A DNA stretch of 64,000 nt, from contig OZ038322.1 in NCBI GenBank assembly GCA_964035795.1, forward strand, positions 15,671,447-15,735,446, in the 5' to 3' direction. Below the pieces are notes generated by a model. The model did no database searches and was not told where the DNA came from. It saw only the letters and a list, made by a program, of their open reading frames with translations. This document shows, piece by piece, positions 34,001-46,089 of the stretch. The translations under genes and the position numbers were made by a program. How positions within the stretch are numbered: the first letter of the stretch is position 1; the number at the start of each line of letters is the position of its first letter. The stretch comes from Pterobdella sp. o SKG-2022 (lineage: Eukaryota > Annelida > Clitellata > Hirudinida > Piscicolidae).

Positions 34001-36018
34001 CTTATATGTGCTTGCTTTCTAGCAAATTCAAATTCATGTTGTTTTAACAAGAATAAATTTTCATAAATAATATCTTTTAATTTTACCATCAAATACAAGA
34101 AACACAAAAAAGCAAAAAAAAATGAGCAAATATGCCAGACATAAATGCCATGAAATAAGTGCTGACCATAATGGGGACACTTGAAGTTGCTATTGTTTGT
34201 TGTTGGTGGGGTCTTGCTGTGGTATCTAGATTCTGTAACAGATTGGTTACTGCTTTTATTCCTTATCATTCATTGTTGAATATAAACTTTATTTAAGGTT
34301 GTAAATAAGTAGTGAAACAACCAATGAGCTAATCAGTTGATAAATAAATAAATCATTCAAACCAGAAAAAAAAATCTGTTTTAAATTCTGTTTAAATGAA
34401 AGAATAAAATATAATTTACAGCAATATTATATTCAACCATTGGCTTATATGAAAATGTTATTGAAAAAATACTCACTCCATCCTCGACTCCTGCTCACAG
34501 AACTGTGATCTGAACTCTCACTTCTGTTACGTTTGCGACTACTTGTGATGCTCAGCAAATCCTCTTCATCTCCATCCTCATCCATGGTGGTTGGTTTCCT
34601 TAGTCGTATTGGGGGTGAACTGGTGTTGGTGTGGTGGGATTTCGTTATCAATTGATGATTTAATTAAACATATTTATAATAATTAGCAATTTTATCTTGA
34701 AAATTTAAGTCAAGTTCATTTCAAGTGATGAAAATATCTAAATTTGAATTAACAATTCAATCGTCAATTATTTGTATGAAAGTGATTACTTAACATATAA
34801 ATAGTGATGATTGAATACTTGATAATGTAACATAGATAATGAAAACTGAATAAAGCTCATCCAGGATGGTATTTAATGAAGTTCAAAAACAAACCCATAT
34901 CTAGAATGACTTGTTTCAATATTTTTACGAGAACTGCCTTTGCTTTTTGTTCTATGATCAGCTGTCTTGCGGTGGTCTGAAGAGACTCTGCTCCTAGCAT
35001 CTCTTTTGCTTGTTTCATGACTGTGAAATATTAAATTTTCATATGAAGATTGAAATTTTATCTTAAATAATATATATCAACATTAAAATGTAATTATTAA
35101 TTTGAAGTTTTTAATATATATTTATGCAATATTTTTCATAAAAAATAATAATGAATTTGATTTTGTTGAAAGCTGTTGTGAAGTATACAAACATGATTTT
35201 ACTGTATTTAAAACATCATCACCATTATCAAAACATAAAATTTTATTATTGAGTAACTAAGCCTACAAATAACATTTAAGCTAAGAATCAAGCTCAGTTG
35301 TAATAAAATGAAATTGATCAGTTAAATAACAACATAAATTTTGGTAAAAATGAAATTTTAAAGTAAATGTTCATTAATCATAATTAAACAGACTTGAAAT
35401 ATAAAATAAATGAACATAAAACAGAACCTGTTTGAATGTTTGTCGTGGTCGTTGGCATCCTGCTCCTTTCGGGAAGATCCCCTATGGTGGCCTAACCTTG
35501 ATCTCTCATCAGTTTTGACCATGTAAGACTTAGTTCTCAAAGTTTCAAACAATTTTTTAACAAATCTTTTAGTCTCTGTTAATTTTTCATAATAATTTGT
35601 ATTTCAAATTCAGTATCAAATTTTTTCCAAATAATTACAGACCATCTAATAGAAAAACATCTAGTTCTCTGCAACAAAGATCAATCAATTCCTGTTCACT
35701 TCGATCTTTCTTTATCAATGCTAATATATAACTTGCCAAAGTATCTGGTTCAGCTTCGCATCTAAATATATGTAGATACTTGGCTTAAAACAGGTCGAAA
35801 ATTTTCAAATAAATTTTAAAAATTTCATGCTAAAATTTAAAGAGAAAACTTTTTTTTTAACAGACAAATGCAAGGATTTTCGTTTTCGAACGGTTTATAC
35901 TAAATACCTTATGTAAGCAATTTAGAGGTGATAAAAGAAATAATTACTTTAAAACTCACATCGGGTTTAAAGTTTGTATTAACCACTTTTTAAACGCTTC
36001 TTTATTATCTAGTTGCAT
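28060..36018 (-). CDS. RNA-binding protein 26/27-like (PWI-like, CCCH finger, two RRMs), 21 exons
   Basis: The RBM26/27 family works in nuclear RNA surveillance and poly(A) tail exosome targeting. Exons 5' to 3' on the minus strand: 36018-35960, 35761-35643, 35575-35428, 35020-34895, 34619-34477, 34232-34167, 33929-33834, 33640-33437, 33282-33089, 32528-32348, 32320-32202, 31959-31771, 30376-30266, 29985-29848, 29749-29625, 29565-29505, 29417-29308, 29154-29091, 28991-28905, 28636-28310, 28131-28060. They sum to 912 residues. Seen: the N-terminal PWI-like domain (CEAEPDTLASYILALIKKD); an RS/basic stretch; a CCCH finger split by an intron (KCPHY, then EKGFCKYGDACTYQH); Pro-rich exons; RRM1 with FLNNRFIRIFWH; a coiled coil aligning to the human ETQK region; RRM2; and the family-typical acidic tail ending RSWRR. 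Vertebrates have two paralogues, so the symbol is left open. Confidence 0.93.
30597..31020 (+). mobile_element. Heavily decayed LINE C-terminal relic in an RBM26/27 intron
   Basis: Translating across stops and frame changes gives VMIYGSKT (compare LTYGSETW of LINE C-termini), then RVRWVRLGLHD, and later SEDALEGVEWREMVR, matching the EDALDRVEWRR ending of these proteins. Order and spacing fit one element. It is too decayed to classify. Confidence 0.55.
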
Positions 36019-37390
36019 TTTATTTAATATAAACTTAGGATTTAGATACAATCACGCAAGAAAATGTCCGAGAGAAAATAACAAATGAAGAAAGAGTAGT
36101 AAACAAATTTTATATTTATATTTCTTCAACGGAAAATAACAAAAGAAAATTTTAAAATAAAAATTATGTAAATATTAACTTATATTTTCTTCACAAATGA
36201 TCAATCTAAATTTTTTTTGAATACCAATATACAAGTTTCTCAAAACGTCAGTTCTTTTGAAAATGAAACAAGCTGGCATGATGTTTAAAATAAAAAGCTA
36301 GGGCAAGAGGAATGAAAAATTTATTGCAAACTCGTGTATCTGAGACTTATCGGTCTTTTTTTATTTAAATAATATCAAAACTGTGTCATTTTCTTGAATT
36401 TAATCCTTTATCGATCATAAATAAAAGTTACTGGAATCGAAGAATTGTCATTGGTAACTAATTTTCGTTAAAAAAGCTTTATAAACAAAAAAGAAGTTCA
36501 GTTCTATGAGAAAAACTAGTAAAATTTTTCAAAAAAATCATTATACTGATAGGTATATTTCAACAGATGTTTTTTTTGTTTTGTTACGTCAGACTTCAAA
36601 CTTAAAGGTGTCATTGCTGACAACACAATAATGGAACAATTTGTTAAGAATTGTGCTACAATCCGAAAATGCTTGTCTAGCTTTCACAAAAATGCCTCTG
36701 TCAGATTTCTTATCCGTTCGGGATCAATAAAGTTATTTTAGAAAACATTACGCTCTAAACACAAAATTTCCAGCCTTCAATTTAGCAGTTAGGAATGTTA
36801 AGGTTGATTATATGGCGACAAAAATAATTAAAACAAACAAAATTATATATAGATGTCTAGCTAGACAGTTAGATATAGATTTCATTTACTTAAAAATGTT
36901 TCAAAATAACCTCAAGTGTGTTTTTTCATTTATTTTCAAGATTCTTTCCGATTTTTTCGACAAGATTCAATCATTTTCAATATATCACTTGAAAGTTATT
37001 CATTGCCAATTGGATTAACATTTTTACAAAAATTATTCTTGAAATACATTTGTAAATGCTCTCCCTTATAGCTTTCAAGTATCAAAAACATTGTATTAGA
37101 CTTTCAAATAAACACATTTAATACTTTTCTATTGTTTCTCAGTATAATTGATACGAAAAATAAACTAAACTTATGTAAAGTAGACACTTTAATCAATTTT
37201 ATTTTTTGTATTATAAGCATCTCCAAATAAAACTATACTTTTTTTGGAGTAAATATAATTTTTCACATATGCAAATGATGAAACTTGAAACCAAGAATTA
37301 CTATAGTTCAAGTTTAAAAAGCAGTATTTATAAAGCGATACATCCAAAAAATGAAATTTTCAAGTTTTCAGAGGTTATACGAGCCACGAA
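36019..37390. other. Divergent intergenic region, RBM26/27-like to aquaporin
   Basis: About 1.37 kb between start codons on opposite strands. AT-rich; I see no exon, RNA gene or repeat that I can name. It should hold both promoters. Confidence 0.5.
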
Positions 37391-38586
37391 ATGGGTTCGA
37401 CCTTTCTTAAAGATATCAAGGATTACAAATTATTGATTTCGATTTTTTATGAGTTTTTAGGAACATATTTTTTGGTGTTAATTTCGATAGGGTCAGGTAG
37501 TTATGACCCAAAAGATACCAGTCCCAAAGGTTTTATAAGAACTCCTTTTGCGGTAGGTTTAACATTGGCTACAATAATTTGGATAGGTTCTCCCGTGAGT
37601 GGGTCTCACGTTAATCCAGTAGTTTCATTTGGCCTTCTAATAACCCAAAAATTAAACTTGATACGTCTTTTACTTTACACTGGTTTTCAACTTATGAGGG
37701 GCATATTTGCTGCATATACAATAAAATACGTATCACCTCCAGGCTTCAACGACTTGGTAGGGGCACAACTACTTGGGGACAATGTAACTTGGTACCAAGG
37801 TTTTATTATTGAGATCCTCGCAACTTTTCTTCTAGTTTTTGTTATTTTCGCTTCTATTGACGCCACTAGACAAAGCCTGGATGGATCACGAGCTCTTATT
37901 GTTGGTCTGACTGCCACTCTCTGCCATCTTTGGGCGGTTAGTTAGTTTTGAAGTTTTTAATAACTTGAAAAAATTTTTTTTCAAGATTAGAAAATATTCT
38001 TTTACAATACTAACTATTTATTTAACCTAAAATTTCAAGTACAAGATAGAAATATGCATAAGTTTTCAAAATAAACATTTGTAAACATCGATTATCTCTT
38101 TGTAAGTTGCCCTTCACTGGATGCGCTATGAACCCTGCAAGGGCATTTGGATCACACATTGCTTCAGGCGCCATTTACAGTCACAACTATATATGGGTAA
38201 GGTTGTTATTGACACTTTAAAAAATCGTTTTTTTCAATGAATTTATAAGAAATTACTTCAGATTCGTTCTGCTTTATGATAAGTTAGAGTAGTCTTTATT
38301 CGAGATGACGAAAGGTTTTAAAGCTGAAAACAATTATTTAGAATTTAGATAAATTATAATTTTTGTATATTTCATTCAGAAAACTTTTTTTAAATTAGAA
38401 ATATCAATATATAGTTTTCATCTTTTCCAGATATACTGGGCAGGCCCGTACCTAGGTTCACTGTTAGCTTCCTTCAGCTACTTCTTCCTCTTTGATGGCG
38501 ACTCTTCCGTCAAAAAAATAAAAAATTATTTTTCAAATTTTTCAAGACTTTATAATATTTTTTTTTTCAAAAATGGTTGTTATTAA
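37391..38586 (+). CDS. Aquaporin, water-channel type, with NPV in place of the first NPA
   Basis: Three exons, 37391-37936, 38107-38196 and 38431-38586, join in phase 0 to 263 residues, the usual length for an MIP channel. Six hydrophobic segments are visible. Loop B reads SGSHVNPVV, so the first pore motif is NPV; loop E is a normal NPARAF. By alignment with AQP1 the selectivity-filter residues look water-specific: Phe in TPFAVGL, His in LCHLWA, Cys in FTGCAMN, and the NPAR arginine. The Cys matches the mercury-sensitive site of AQP1. The C-terminal tail is short and basic/aromatic, ending FFFKNGCY. The start is the first Met before the hydrophobic helix; upstream in-frame codons give no better one. 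Confidence 0.93.
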
Positions 38587-39212
38587 GGCTTTTATTGGAA
38601 AAGTTAATTGACATTTTAAAAAAGGTATTACTTTATCATAACTATGTTTCAAACCGAAAAAATGCTTCTATAATTTGAAAAGCTATACAAAAAGTTAATT
38701 TAAAGTTTTATAATTCATGTTATGGCTATTTTATTGAAAACATATGGCTGTGCAACTTTTGGCAATTTCAAATGTTTTTCAGGTAAAAAAAAATACCTGA
38801 ATAAACAAAATTAATTTTGAGTTTTACATGATGCAATTTTTTAGTCAAGACTGTCTTTAATTTGATATAGTTGATAATTAGAGCAATAAAAACAACGTAA
38901 CTCAATACATAGATAAGAATTTTATATGAGTTATTGATTATTCTTACAGTTTATGATGATTCAGGGTTTTATTATTATGCTGATAACACTCAAAAGGTTT
39001 TCAAAGTTTTAGATTCTGAACGCGATAATTAGATAAACACAACGAGGCAGAATAAAATCGTTTTCACGCGTTTTGTTAAAAGGTTTATCATATGAGGTTT
39101 CCAAGAGATTAGTTTTTAATCTTCCAGTAGATTAGTGAAAATTTTATTTGTTCAATTACACCAACGGAGACTTCCCTATAAAAGGAAAAATTAACTATAT
39201 TAAATTTTCAGG
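38587..39212. other. Intergenic region downstream of aquaporin
   Basis: AT-rich aquaporin 3' flank. No exon or recognisable element seen. Confidence 0.5.
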
Positions 39213-39902
39213 ATGGATCTTATGGTATTTATTTTGTCTTTAAGCCTTTTCTCTCGTTATATTGATTCCTCAAAACCTCTAGCTGCTAGTTTAAGTAAGG
39301 AGTTTTCAATTTTACAACAAGAAAAGGAAAAGTTATAAGTTATCGTTGAAAAACAATAAATAATGAAATTTTTTGAAATTTTTAAAAGAAATATTTCATT
39401 ATTTTTCGTTAGCGTTTTCTAACTCTGTCATATTTCTTCGAATTCTTGCTATAAAATTTATACACATCGAGTATTTATATAAATTATTAACTTTTTTATA
39501 AAGTATACCCTTATATTCATAAATTCAGTTTTAAAATTTTTTTTTTTCTGCCAATACTACCTCAGAAGTTGAGGTTATGTGGAGTAGTTCGCTGTTGTCG
39601 ACAGGGTTTTCTAAGCAGTTTTTGTTTCAAATACAATATAACATTGAAGCTGCCAAGCTACATTTGTTTTTCCTAAACAAAAGAAAAGAGATTAAACAAA
39701 CGGGAAACACAAACTATAAAAATTCTATAAAAAAGAAGGTATTCATAAAAATAACTACAACGTTTTTGTTTATTAAAACGATGTGTTGAGATGTAAAAAG
39801 TATTGAAGTATACAATGATGAAACCAGGAATGTGCATTTTACACGGACAGAGGGGGCCGGTATGGTTGTATGCTGGTCTATGGCGAAAATGGTGTTGAAT
39901 AG
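39213..39902 (+). CDS. Possible exons of an unrecognised secreted or membrane protein
   Basis: A candidate first exon at 39213-39294 encodes a signal-peptide-like sequence (MDLMVFILSLSLFSRYIDS) with a good GTAAGG donor. A phase-compatible exon follows at 39566-39738 (VEVMWSSSLLSTGFSKQF, then FQIQYNIEAAKLHLFFL). A weaker third runs 39853-39902. The signal exon ends in phase 1, as in the THSD1-like gene, and the second exon has a similar alternating hydrophobic pattern, so a distant relative is conceivable. I cannot name a family, and no 3' exons were found before the LINE at 40.3 kb. Low confidence. Confidence 0.3.
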
Positions 39903-40319
39903 GTGGGTTTCAATTTTTGTGTTTTAATGCTGAATGAACGCTTAAAAATGAATTATCATTTTATTGTTATCAATCCAATTAGATCATACCGCTGTAAATG
40001 TCCCTGGGATTGACAGCAGTCGGCCTAGGTTATTGCTACTAAGATAGTGATGTATAAAAAAGATCATCTTATTCGGGAAAAACCCAGCACAAGCTAATGT
40101 CAAACTTGAAATTATCGAATTTAAGATGCACCCTTCCCACATTTGGGAAGTTTGCTTTGCCGTTGTCAACAAAAAGAAAGATCATTTGCCAAGGCAAATG
40201 ACAACAATACCAGAATATCAGTTTGTTGATATCTGCTAACGGAGTCTACTGCTATCCAGGTTATAACAGAAAAGCAGCCTCAATTTAGAGACGCTATCTT
40301 CGGTGCAGTTTAACATCAT

Positions 40320-41755
40320 GCTCAGTACCAATTATGCTTTTTGAATGAATAGACCCCATGCAACCACCCAATTATCGGCCAATTTCAAACCTCAGCACCA
40401 TCTCAAAAATTTTAGAGAGGGTTGTTCTCAAGAGACTATCCTTTCATGTTTCTGTACTGCGTAACTTCAACCTTTTCCAGTCGGCGTATCGCTCTCATCA
40501 CTCAACGGAAACTGCGCTTTGTACATCACTGACAGCCTCCGCAATATCTGTGCTACCGGGTCTGCGGCCGTCTTAGTGTCTTTAGATATTTCAGCAGCTT
40601 TTGACACCATTAATCATCCAAATATGCTGCATATCCTCGAAGACTACTTTCACATTTCTGGCATTGAACGCAAGCAATTTGTTAAAATAAGCTGCTCTTC
40701 TTCTACCCCTGTCTCCCTACCATTTGGTGTTCTTCAAGGTTCTGTTCTTGGGCCCATACTCTTTTCTCTTTATACTTCTCCTATTAGCGAGATCATACAG
40801 AAGCACGACATTTTATATCATCAGTTTGCTGATGATATTACTCTCTTTACAAGCGCCTCTTACCTTGATCCTCATTCCAACCTCACTAAGATATCTGAAT
40901 GCATCACCGAGCTCAATCTTTGGTTTTCTAACAATCACCTCATGTTGAATCTTAACAAAAGCAAAGCGATGTTTGTCGGCAGTCCCATACTCCTTTCCAA
41001 ATCCAATCTTCCCACTGAAGTTATCTTTGACGGCAGTACTCTAACCGTAACATCAAAACTGAAGATACTAGGTGTAACTCTTGATTCTAGACTCAACTTT
41101 ACACACTTTGTCTCAGATCATACAAGCATCCAACTTTCATCTCCATGCGATCAGACAGGCACGCAAGTTCCTACCCTTTGACACTGCCGTTGCTCTGATC
41201 ATCTCTTTAGTTCTTTCAAGGATTGATTACTGTAACTCTCTTCTTTGTCGACTCCCGAACTGTCTTATTTCTAAGTTGCAATTTCTCCAAAATCGTGCTG
41301 CTAAAACCGTTCTTCAAGCCGACTACTATTCTTCATCTCGCACTTGTCTCGATCGCTTTCATTGGCCACCGGTCGCACTTAGTTCAAGTTGCTATGGCTC
41401 ACCGCTAACACCTTATATTTTAATCAGCCGGCTTATTTATATGACCGTCTTTCCATTAGACAGACTCCTGAGTCTCTCAGGTCTTCGAACTCTGGTTTAT
41501 GGCTGCATCAGCCTGTCTCTTCTAACTCTTTTTTATATCGCTCCTTCTCGCATATCGCCCCTCATTTATGGAACTCTCTTCCACTTAATCTCCGTCTTTC
41601 ACCTTCTCTTAAAGTTTTTCGCAAGAGTTTAAAGACGCATCTTTATAACCAAATTTCTCTCTCATAGCCCTTCTGATTAGAGCAGCGCCTCTGCAGCAAA
41701 CCTAGCTTGCAAACTGTGCGCCCTACAAATAATAAATAATAATAAATAATAAATA
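40320..41755 (+). mobile_element. L2/CR1-type LINE fragment, damaged
   Basis: Reverse transcriptase pieces in shifting frames: NYRPISNLSTISKILER, SLDISAAFDTINHPN, LQGSVLGPILFSLY, QFADDITLF, then the C-terminal thumb (SRIDYCNSLLCRLP, HLWNSLPLNLR). The 5' part is missing, there are at least three frameshifts, and about 12 codons are missing before RKQFVKI relative to the element at 46.95 kb, which is clearly the same family. The 3' end is GCGCCCTACAAATAATAAATAAT. Confidence 0.9.
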
Positions 41756-42990
41756 ATTTCATTCATGTTTTGTTATAAAAGTGATATGATGTTGAAAAAT
41801 TTATGTGTAAATAGATGTATGCAATAAGTTTTAATATTGAAAATTTATTGTTCAAAAAAATGTAAAAATTTTTATAAAATGTAGAAATGTTGTTTGTATA
41901 TAAATTCATTTATGTTTCGTTATAATAGTAAAAAAATTTTGTAATTTTCAAAAAATTTAATTTGAAAATAGATGTATGTAATATGTTGTAATATTGAGGA
42001 TTTATTGTTAAAAAATAATTTTTAAAAATTAAAAAAAAAATCAAAAAATAAAAGAAAAATCAAAAAAACAAACAAAATGAGAATTGGAAAAAAAAAGAAA
42101 AAAAGTTGAAAAGAAAATTAGGAGAAAAAAATGTGAAAAATGTTGATTGTAAATAATTTCATTCAGGTTTTGTTGTGAAAATAATAAAAAAGTTGAAAAT
42201 TTTGAAAGATGTTATGTGTGGATAGATGTGTGTAATAAGTTATAATATTGAAAATTTATTGTTCGAAAAAATTTTCATAAAATATTTTTTGTAAAATAAA
42301 TTCATTATTTTTGTTATGGTTGTAAGAAAATCTTGGAAAGTTTGGAAAATTCCATGTGTGAATAGATGTATGCTATATGTTTCAATATTATGATTTATTG
42401 TTAAAAAAATTAAAAAAAACGATGAAAAAATTTTAAAAAAATTGAAAATAAAATAAATTTTAAAAAATGTTTGTAAATAAATTCCTTCATTAACAAACAT
42501 TTATTACATTTCATGAAAGTTTTTTTTTTTAATTTTTTTTAAATTTGAAAAACAATTAGAAAAAAAAATCCAAATAAAAAAAAAAAAAAAAAAAAAAATT
42601 AATATAAATTTTGAAATATGTTGTTCAAATAATTTCATTGATGTTTTGTCAAATAGTAATAGAATGTTGAAAATTTTAGATTTTATGTGTAAATAGATGT
42701 ATGCAATATGTTTCAAAAGCGATGATTCCTTGAAAACAAAAAATTTAAAAAAAACGGTGATATATTGTTGGAAAGAAAATGAAATAAAATTTAAAAAAAA
42801 ATGGAAAAAAAATTTTTATAAAATATTGTTTGTAAATAAATTCATTTGTTTTTGTTATAATAGCGATAGAAGCTTGAGTATTTTAAAAGATCTTATGTGT
42901 AAAAATATGTAGGTAATATCTTTCAAGGTTGATGCTTTATTGTTGAAAAAAAATAAAATAAAACTATGAATATTTTGAACCACAAGATGA
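41756..42990. repeat. Degenerate AT-rich tandem array, left part
   Basis: Six or so diverged copies of a unit built on TTGTAAATAAATTCATT, GTTTTGTTATAATAGTAA, TTATGTGTAAATAGATGTATG and ATTTATTGTT, separated by A-rich spacers. Anchors (ATAGATGTATG or near) fall at about 41811, 41968, 42222, 42362, 42692 and 42903, so spacing is 140-330 bp. Poly-A runs of 8-25 bases are frequent. No ORF. Confidence 0.85.
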
Positions 42991-43017
42991 TGAACACTAA
43001 AATCAAATCATCCTGAA

Positions 43018-44058
43018 ATGTCAAACTGGAAGGGATTTAGTGATGAAATATTAAATAATATATCAGAAACCTCAAAAGAAAATAATAGTTTCAGCGAAGG
43101 TAAAAGAAACGTTAAAACGGCTAGTTTCACCAAATCAGCCAAGAAAACTCCGACATATAAATCACAATCTAAAAATGAAAATGTGAATAAACCTCAAAAA
43201 ACCATTGATGACAGCCAAAAAATGGCTGCAGGAATTAAAAAAATATAAATGAAAATCATAAACAAACTCTATCGCAAAATGTTCCAAAAAATGATATTAA
43301 AAATGAAATAAAAAAGAATCGTGATGATGGAGAGGTTTCAGTGCAAACATCAGAAACAGGGGTTCAAGAATGTTTGAAATCAAACTTTGTATCAACCATG
43401 ACTTCCAGTGAAAATGAACTCAAAATTAATGATAGTGATGATGCATTATGTCAAAAAAAAGAAATTGATTCCATAGAAAAATATAGACAAAGACAAAAAG
43501 AAATAGAAGAAATGAATAAGAAAAAAAGAGCAATTTTAACAAGTGCTATTTCTGAAAAAATGAAGAAAACAAACGAAGAGGGGCTTAAGTTGTCGATAAT
43601 TGGTCAAGAGTTGGAAGCTCGACCAAATGGTGACGGCAGATGTGTCCATTGTTAGGAATCATATTGAGGCAGCTACTAGAAGTTATTTTCAGTCACAGCG
43701 CCGATATGAGCAAGCAGAAAAAGAGTTTATTGCAGCTAAAATAGAGCTACACGAAAAAAGTGAATTACAAAAACAATTAACGGAGCATTTATATACAATC
43801 ATTCACCAGAACAAGCTTCGAAAAGCTCAGAAACTAGACAAACTCTCTAGTCAACTAGACTCAAACATATCTAAAGATGATGTCAAAGATACTGAGTTAG
43901 AAAATGAATCAACTGTAATACTGTCAACGCTGACCCCAACAATCACACAACCAGACGTTCAAAAGTTCAAACAAAAGTTAAAAACGAGCCTTGAAAAGGC
44001 TAAAGAAAATACACACGAAGAATTGAATCTCCATGCTGAAAATAATGATGTTAATTGA
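43018..44058 (+). pseudogene. GORAB (RAB6-interacting golgin) intronless copy with two frameshifts, probable retrocopy
   Basis: GORAB is a coiled-coil Golgi protein that binds RAB6 and SCYL1. The copy runs from a start matching the family (NWKGFSDEIL, compare GWAGFSEEEL) to a stop with no introns. The conserved C-terminal coiled coil is plain: SIVRNHIEAATRSYF, RYEQAEKEFIAAKIEL, QLTEHLYTIIHQNKLRKAQK. Two single-base frameshifts break it, one in an A-run near 43236-43246 and one near 43610-43618. Full length, lack of introns and an A-rich tract at 44204-44225 suggest reverse transcription of an mRNA. Sequencing error in homopolymers could explain the first break, less easily the second. AT-rich repeats lie on both sides. 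Confidence 0.8.
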
Positions 44059-44225
44059 ATATATCAACATCATATCTTTTTTTCAAAAGTTGACTTGTGC
44101 CTTTTTTGAGCCTTATAATGGATTTTATGATGCATTCAAATTTGAACTATATTGTATTGTAGTATTGTTATTTTTTTTCCTGTAAATCTTGATTGAATTT
44201 TCCTTAAAAAAAAATATAAAAAAAA

Positions 44226-45003
44226 AGTTATAAATTTTGAAAAATGTTGTTTGCAAATAATTTCATTGATGTTTTTTCAAATAGTAAAAGAATGTTGAAA
44301 ATTTTAGATTTTATGTGTAAATAGATGTATGCAATTTTGTAATTTTGAAAATTTTTGTTCAGAAAAGAAGAACAAAAGTTTCATAAAATGTAAAAAATGT
44401 TGTTTGTAAATGAATTCATTTATTTTTTGTTATGATAGTAATTGAATTTTAAAAATTTTAACAGATTTTATGTGTAAATAGATGTATGCAATATAGTTCA
44501 ATATTGACGAATTGTTGTTAAAAAATTTTTTTTAATTAAAAAAAAATTCGAAAAAAAAATCAAACAATAAAAAAGCTAAAAAAAATTTTTTTTAAAAGTC
44601 AGCAAAAAATAACAAAAAAAAATATAAAAAAGTCAAAAAAAATATCATTATAAAATGTGAAGAATGTTATTTGTGAATAATTTTATACAGGTTTTGTTGT
44701 GATACTAATAGAATGTTGAAAATTTTAAAAGATTTTATGTGTAAATAGCTGTATGCGATATGTTAAAACATTGTAAAGTTATTGTTAAAAAAAAAGTGAA
44801 AAAAAAATAAAACAAAAATTCAAAAAAAAAAATTTTTTAATTATCAAAAAATTTGAAAAAAAAGAAATAAAAAAAAACCGTTAAAAAAATAGAAATTGTT
44901 ATAAAATGTCAAAATTTTGTTTGTAAATAAATTCATTTATGTTTTGTTATAATAGTAATAGTTTTTTGAAAATTTTGAAAGATTTCATGTGTAAATAGAT
45001 TTT
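44226..45003. repeat. Degenerate AT-rich tandem array, right part
   Basis: Continues the same repeat family after the GORAB copy, with anchors at about 44321, 44478, 44746 and 44994. The segment 44245-44330 is almost identical to 42620-42705 (both contain TTTCATTGATGTTTT and GAATGTTGAAAATTTTAGAT), so the GORAB copy lies between two closely related repeat units. The array stops abruptly at about 45003. Confidence 0.85.
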
Positions 45004-45089
45004 TTTTAGGGTCTTATATATTTATTTGACTTTATATGTTTATAAATATTTAATTAGCATTAAGTCCTCTAAGCTTAATTAAATGCCAG

Positions 45090-45944
45090 CACCGAGGTCA
45101 GGACTAGCTGTAAAGCACTTCATCGATATGGGAGGTTGTTGTTAATCAATTTCGTCATTCATACTATTTTTATATAATAAATAAAAAATTTGCTATGGAA
45201 ATAGCATAGCAAACTTTGTGTAAATTATTTATATATCACTGTTTGTTTACACATTAATTTATTAGTTAACTTAAAGCCTAAACGAAAAATCTAAAAGTAT
45301 ATTTTAAAATAAAAATTCAAGGTTTCACTGCCAAAAACAACTTTAAATATCAATTAAATATGATAATACAATTTTTTTGTATTAATTGATGTGATTTTTC
45401 TGAATTTTCAGTTAAAATTTCTATTAAAAATCATTTATTATTTTGTTCTTTATAGCTGGAGTAGTGGATGAGGATTACAGTGGAAATGTTGGCATCTTAC
45501 TCTTCAACTTTGGAAACCAAGACATCACGGGTATTAATCACTTTGTTAACATTCATAAGTTCTCTCAATTATTTTTTATAGCAATTTATTTCAGTGCAAT
45601 TAATAATTCATTTATATTTTTTAAAATTTAATTTTTTAGTTCAACAAGGGAGACAGTTTGCTCAATTGATTCTTGAAAAAATCCAACATGCCTCGCTTCT
45701 TGAGTGTTTTGTGAGTTTGTCTTGAGATTCTTTAAGATTTTATCCCTTGAAAAAGTTTAAAACATAGATGAACAGTTTCTGATTTACATCAATCATCTTT
45801 TTTTAATATCACATTATAACTCATTCTTTTGTACTAAGAATGAAGTATATATTGACGATAAATATCTCTTGTCATTAACATTCACAGACGTTGGATGAGA
45901 CTGAAAGGGGGTCTGGTGGGTTTGATTCATCCAGTGTCAACTGA
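45090..45944 (+). CDS. dUTP pyrophosphatase, 3' exons (N-terminal exons not found)
   Basis: dUTPase hydrolyses dUTP to dUMP and keeps uracil out of DNA. Four exons in phase: 45090-45134, 45456-45530, 45640-45710, 45888-45944 (stop). They supply motif II ([15 protein letters not shown]), motif III ([20 protein letters not shown]), motif IV ([11 protein letters not shown]) and motif V (TERGSGGF), together with the uracil-pocket region. Motif I (the AGYDLYS region) should lie in an upstream exon ending in phase 1. I could not find one between the aquaporin and this point; that interval is mostly repeats. It may be more distant, on a long intron, or lost, in which case this is a broken copy. Confidence 0.82.
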
Positions 45945-46089
45945 ATGTTTTCATGATCTTGTAGTGTTAGACGGTTTTTAAGACATTAGCTATTTTTATA
46001 CGTCGTTGGTTTTGTTTATCATTGGCCGTTTCATTTTCAATAAATATCTACAAACTTGAATTGAATCATTGGTATATAAAATGAAGATG

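Noticed and set aside
41756..45003. CRISPR-like or centromeric satellite array
   Set aside because: Units vary in length (140-330 bp) and sequence, with no regular spacer structure; a local degenerate repeat fits better.
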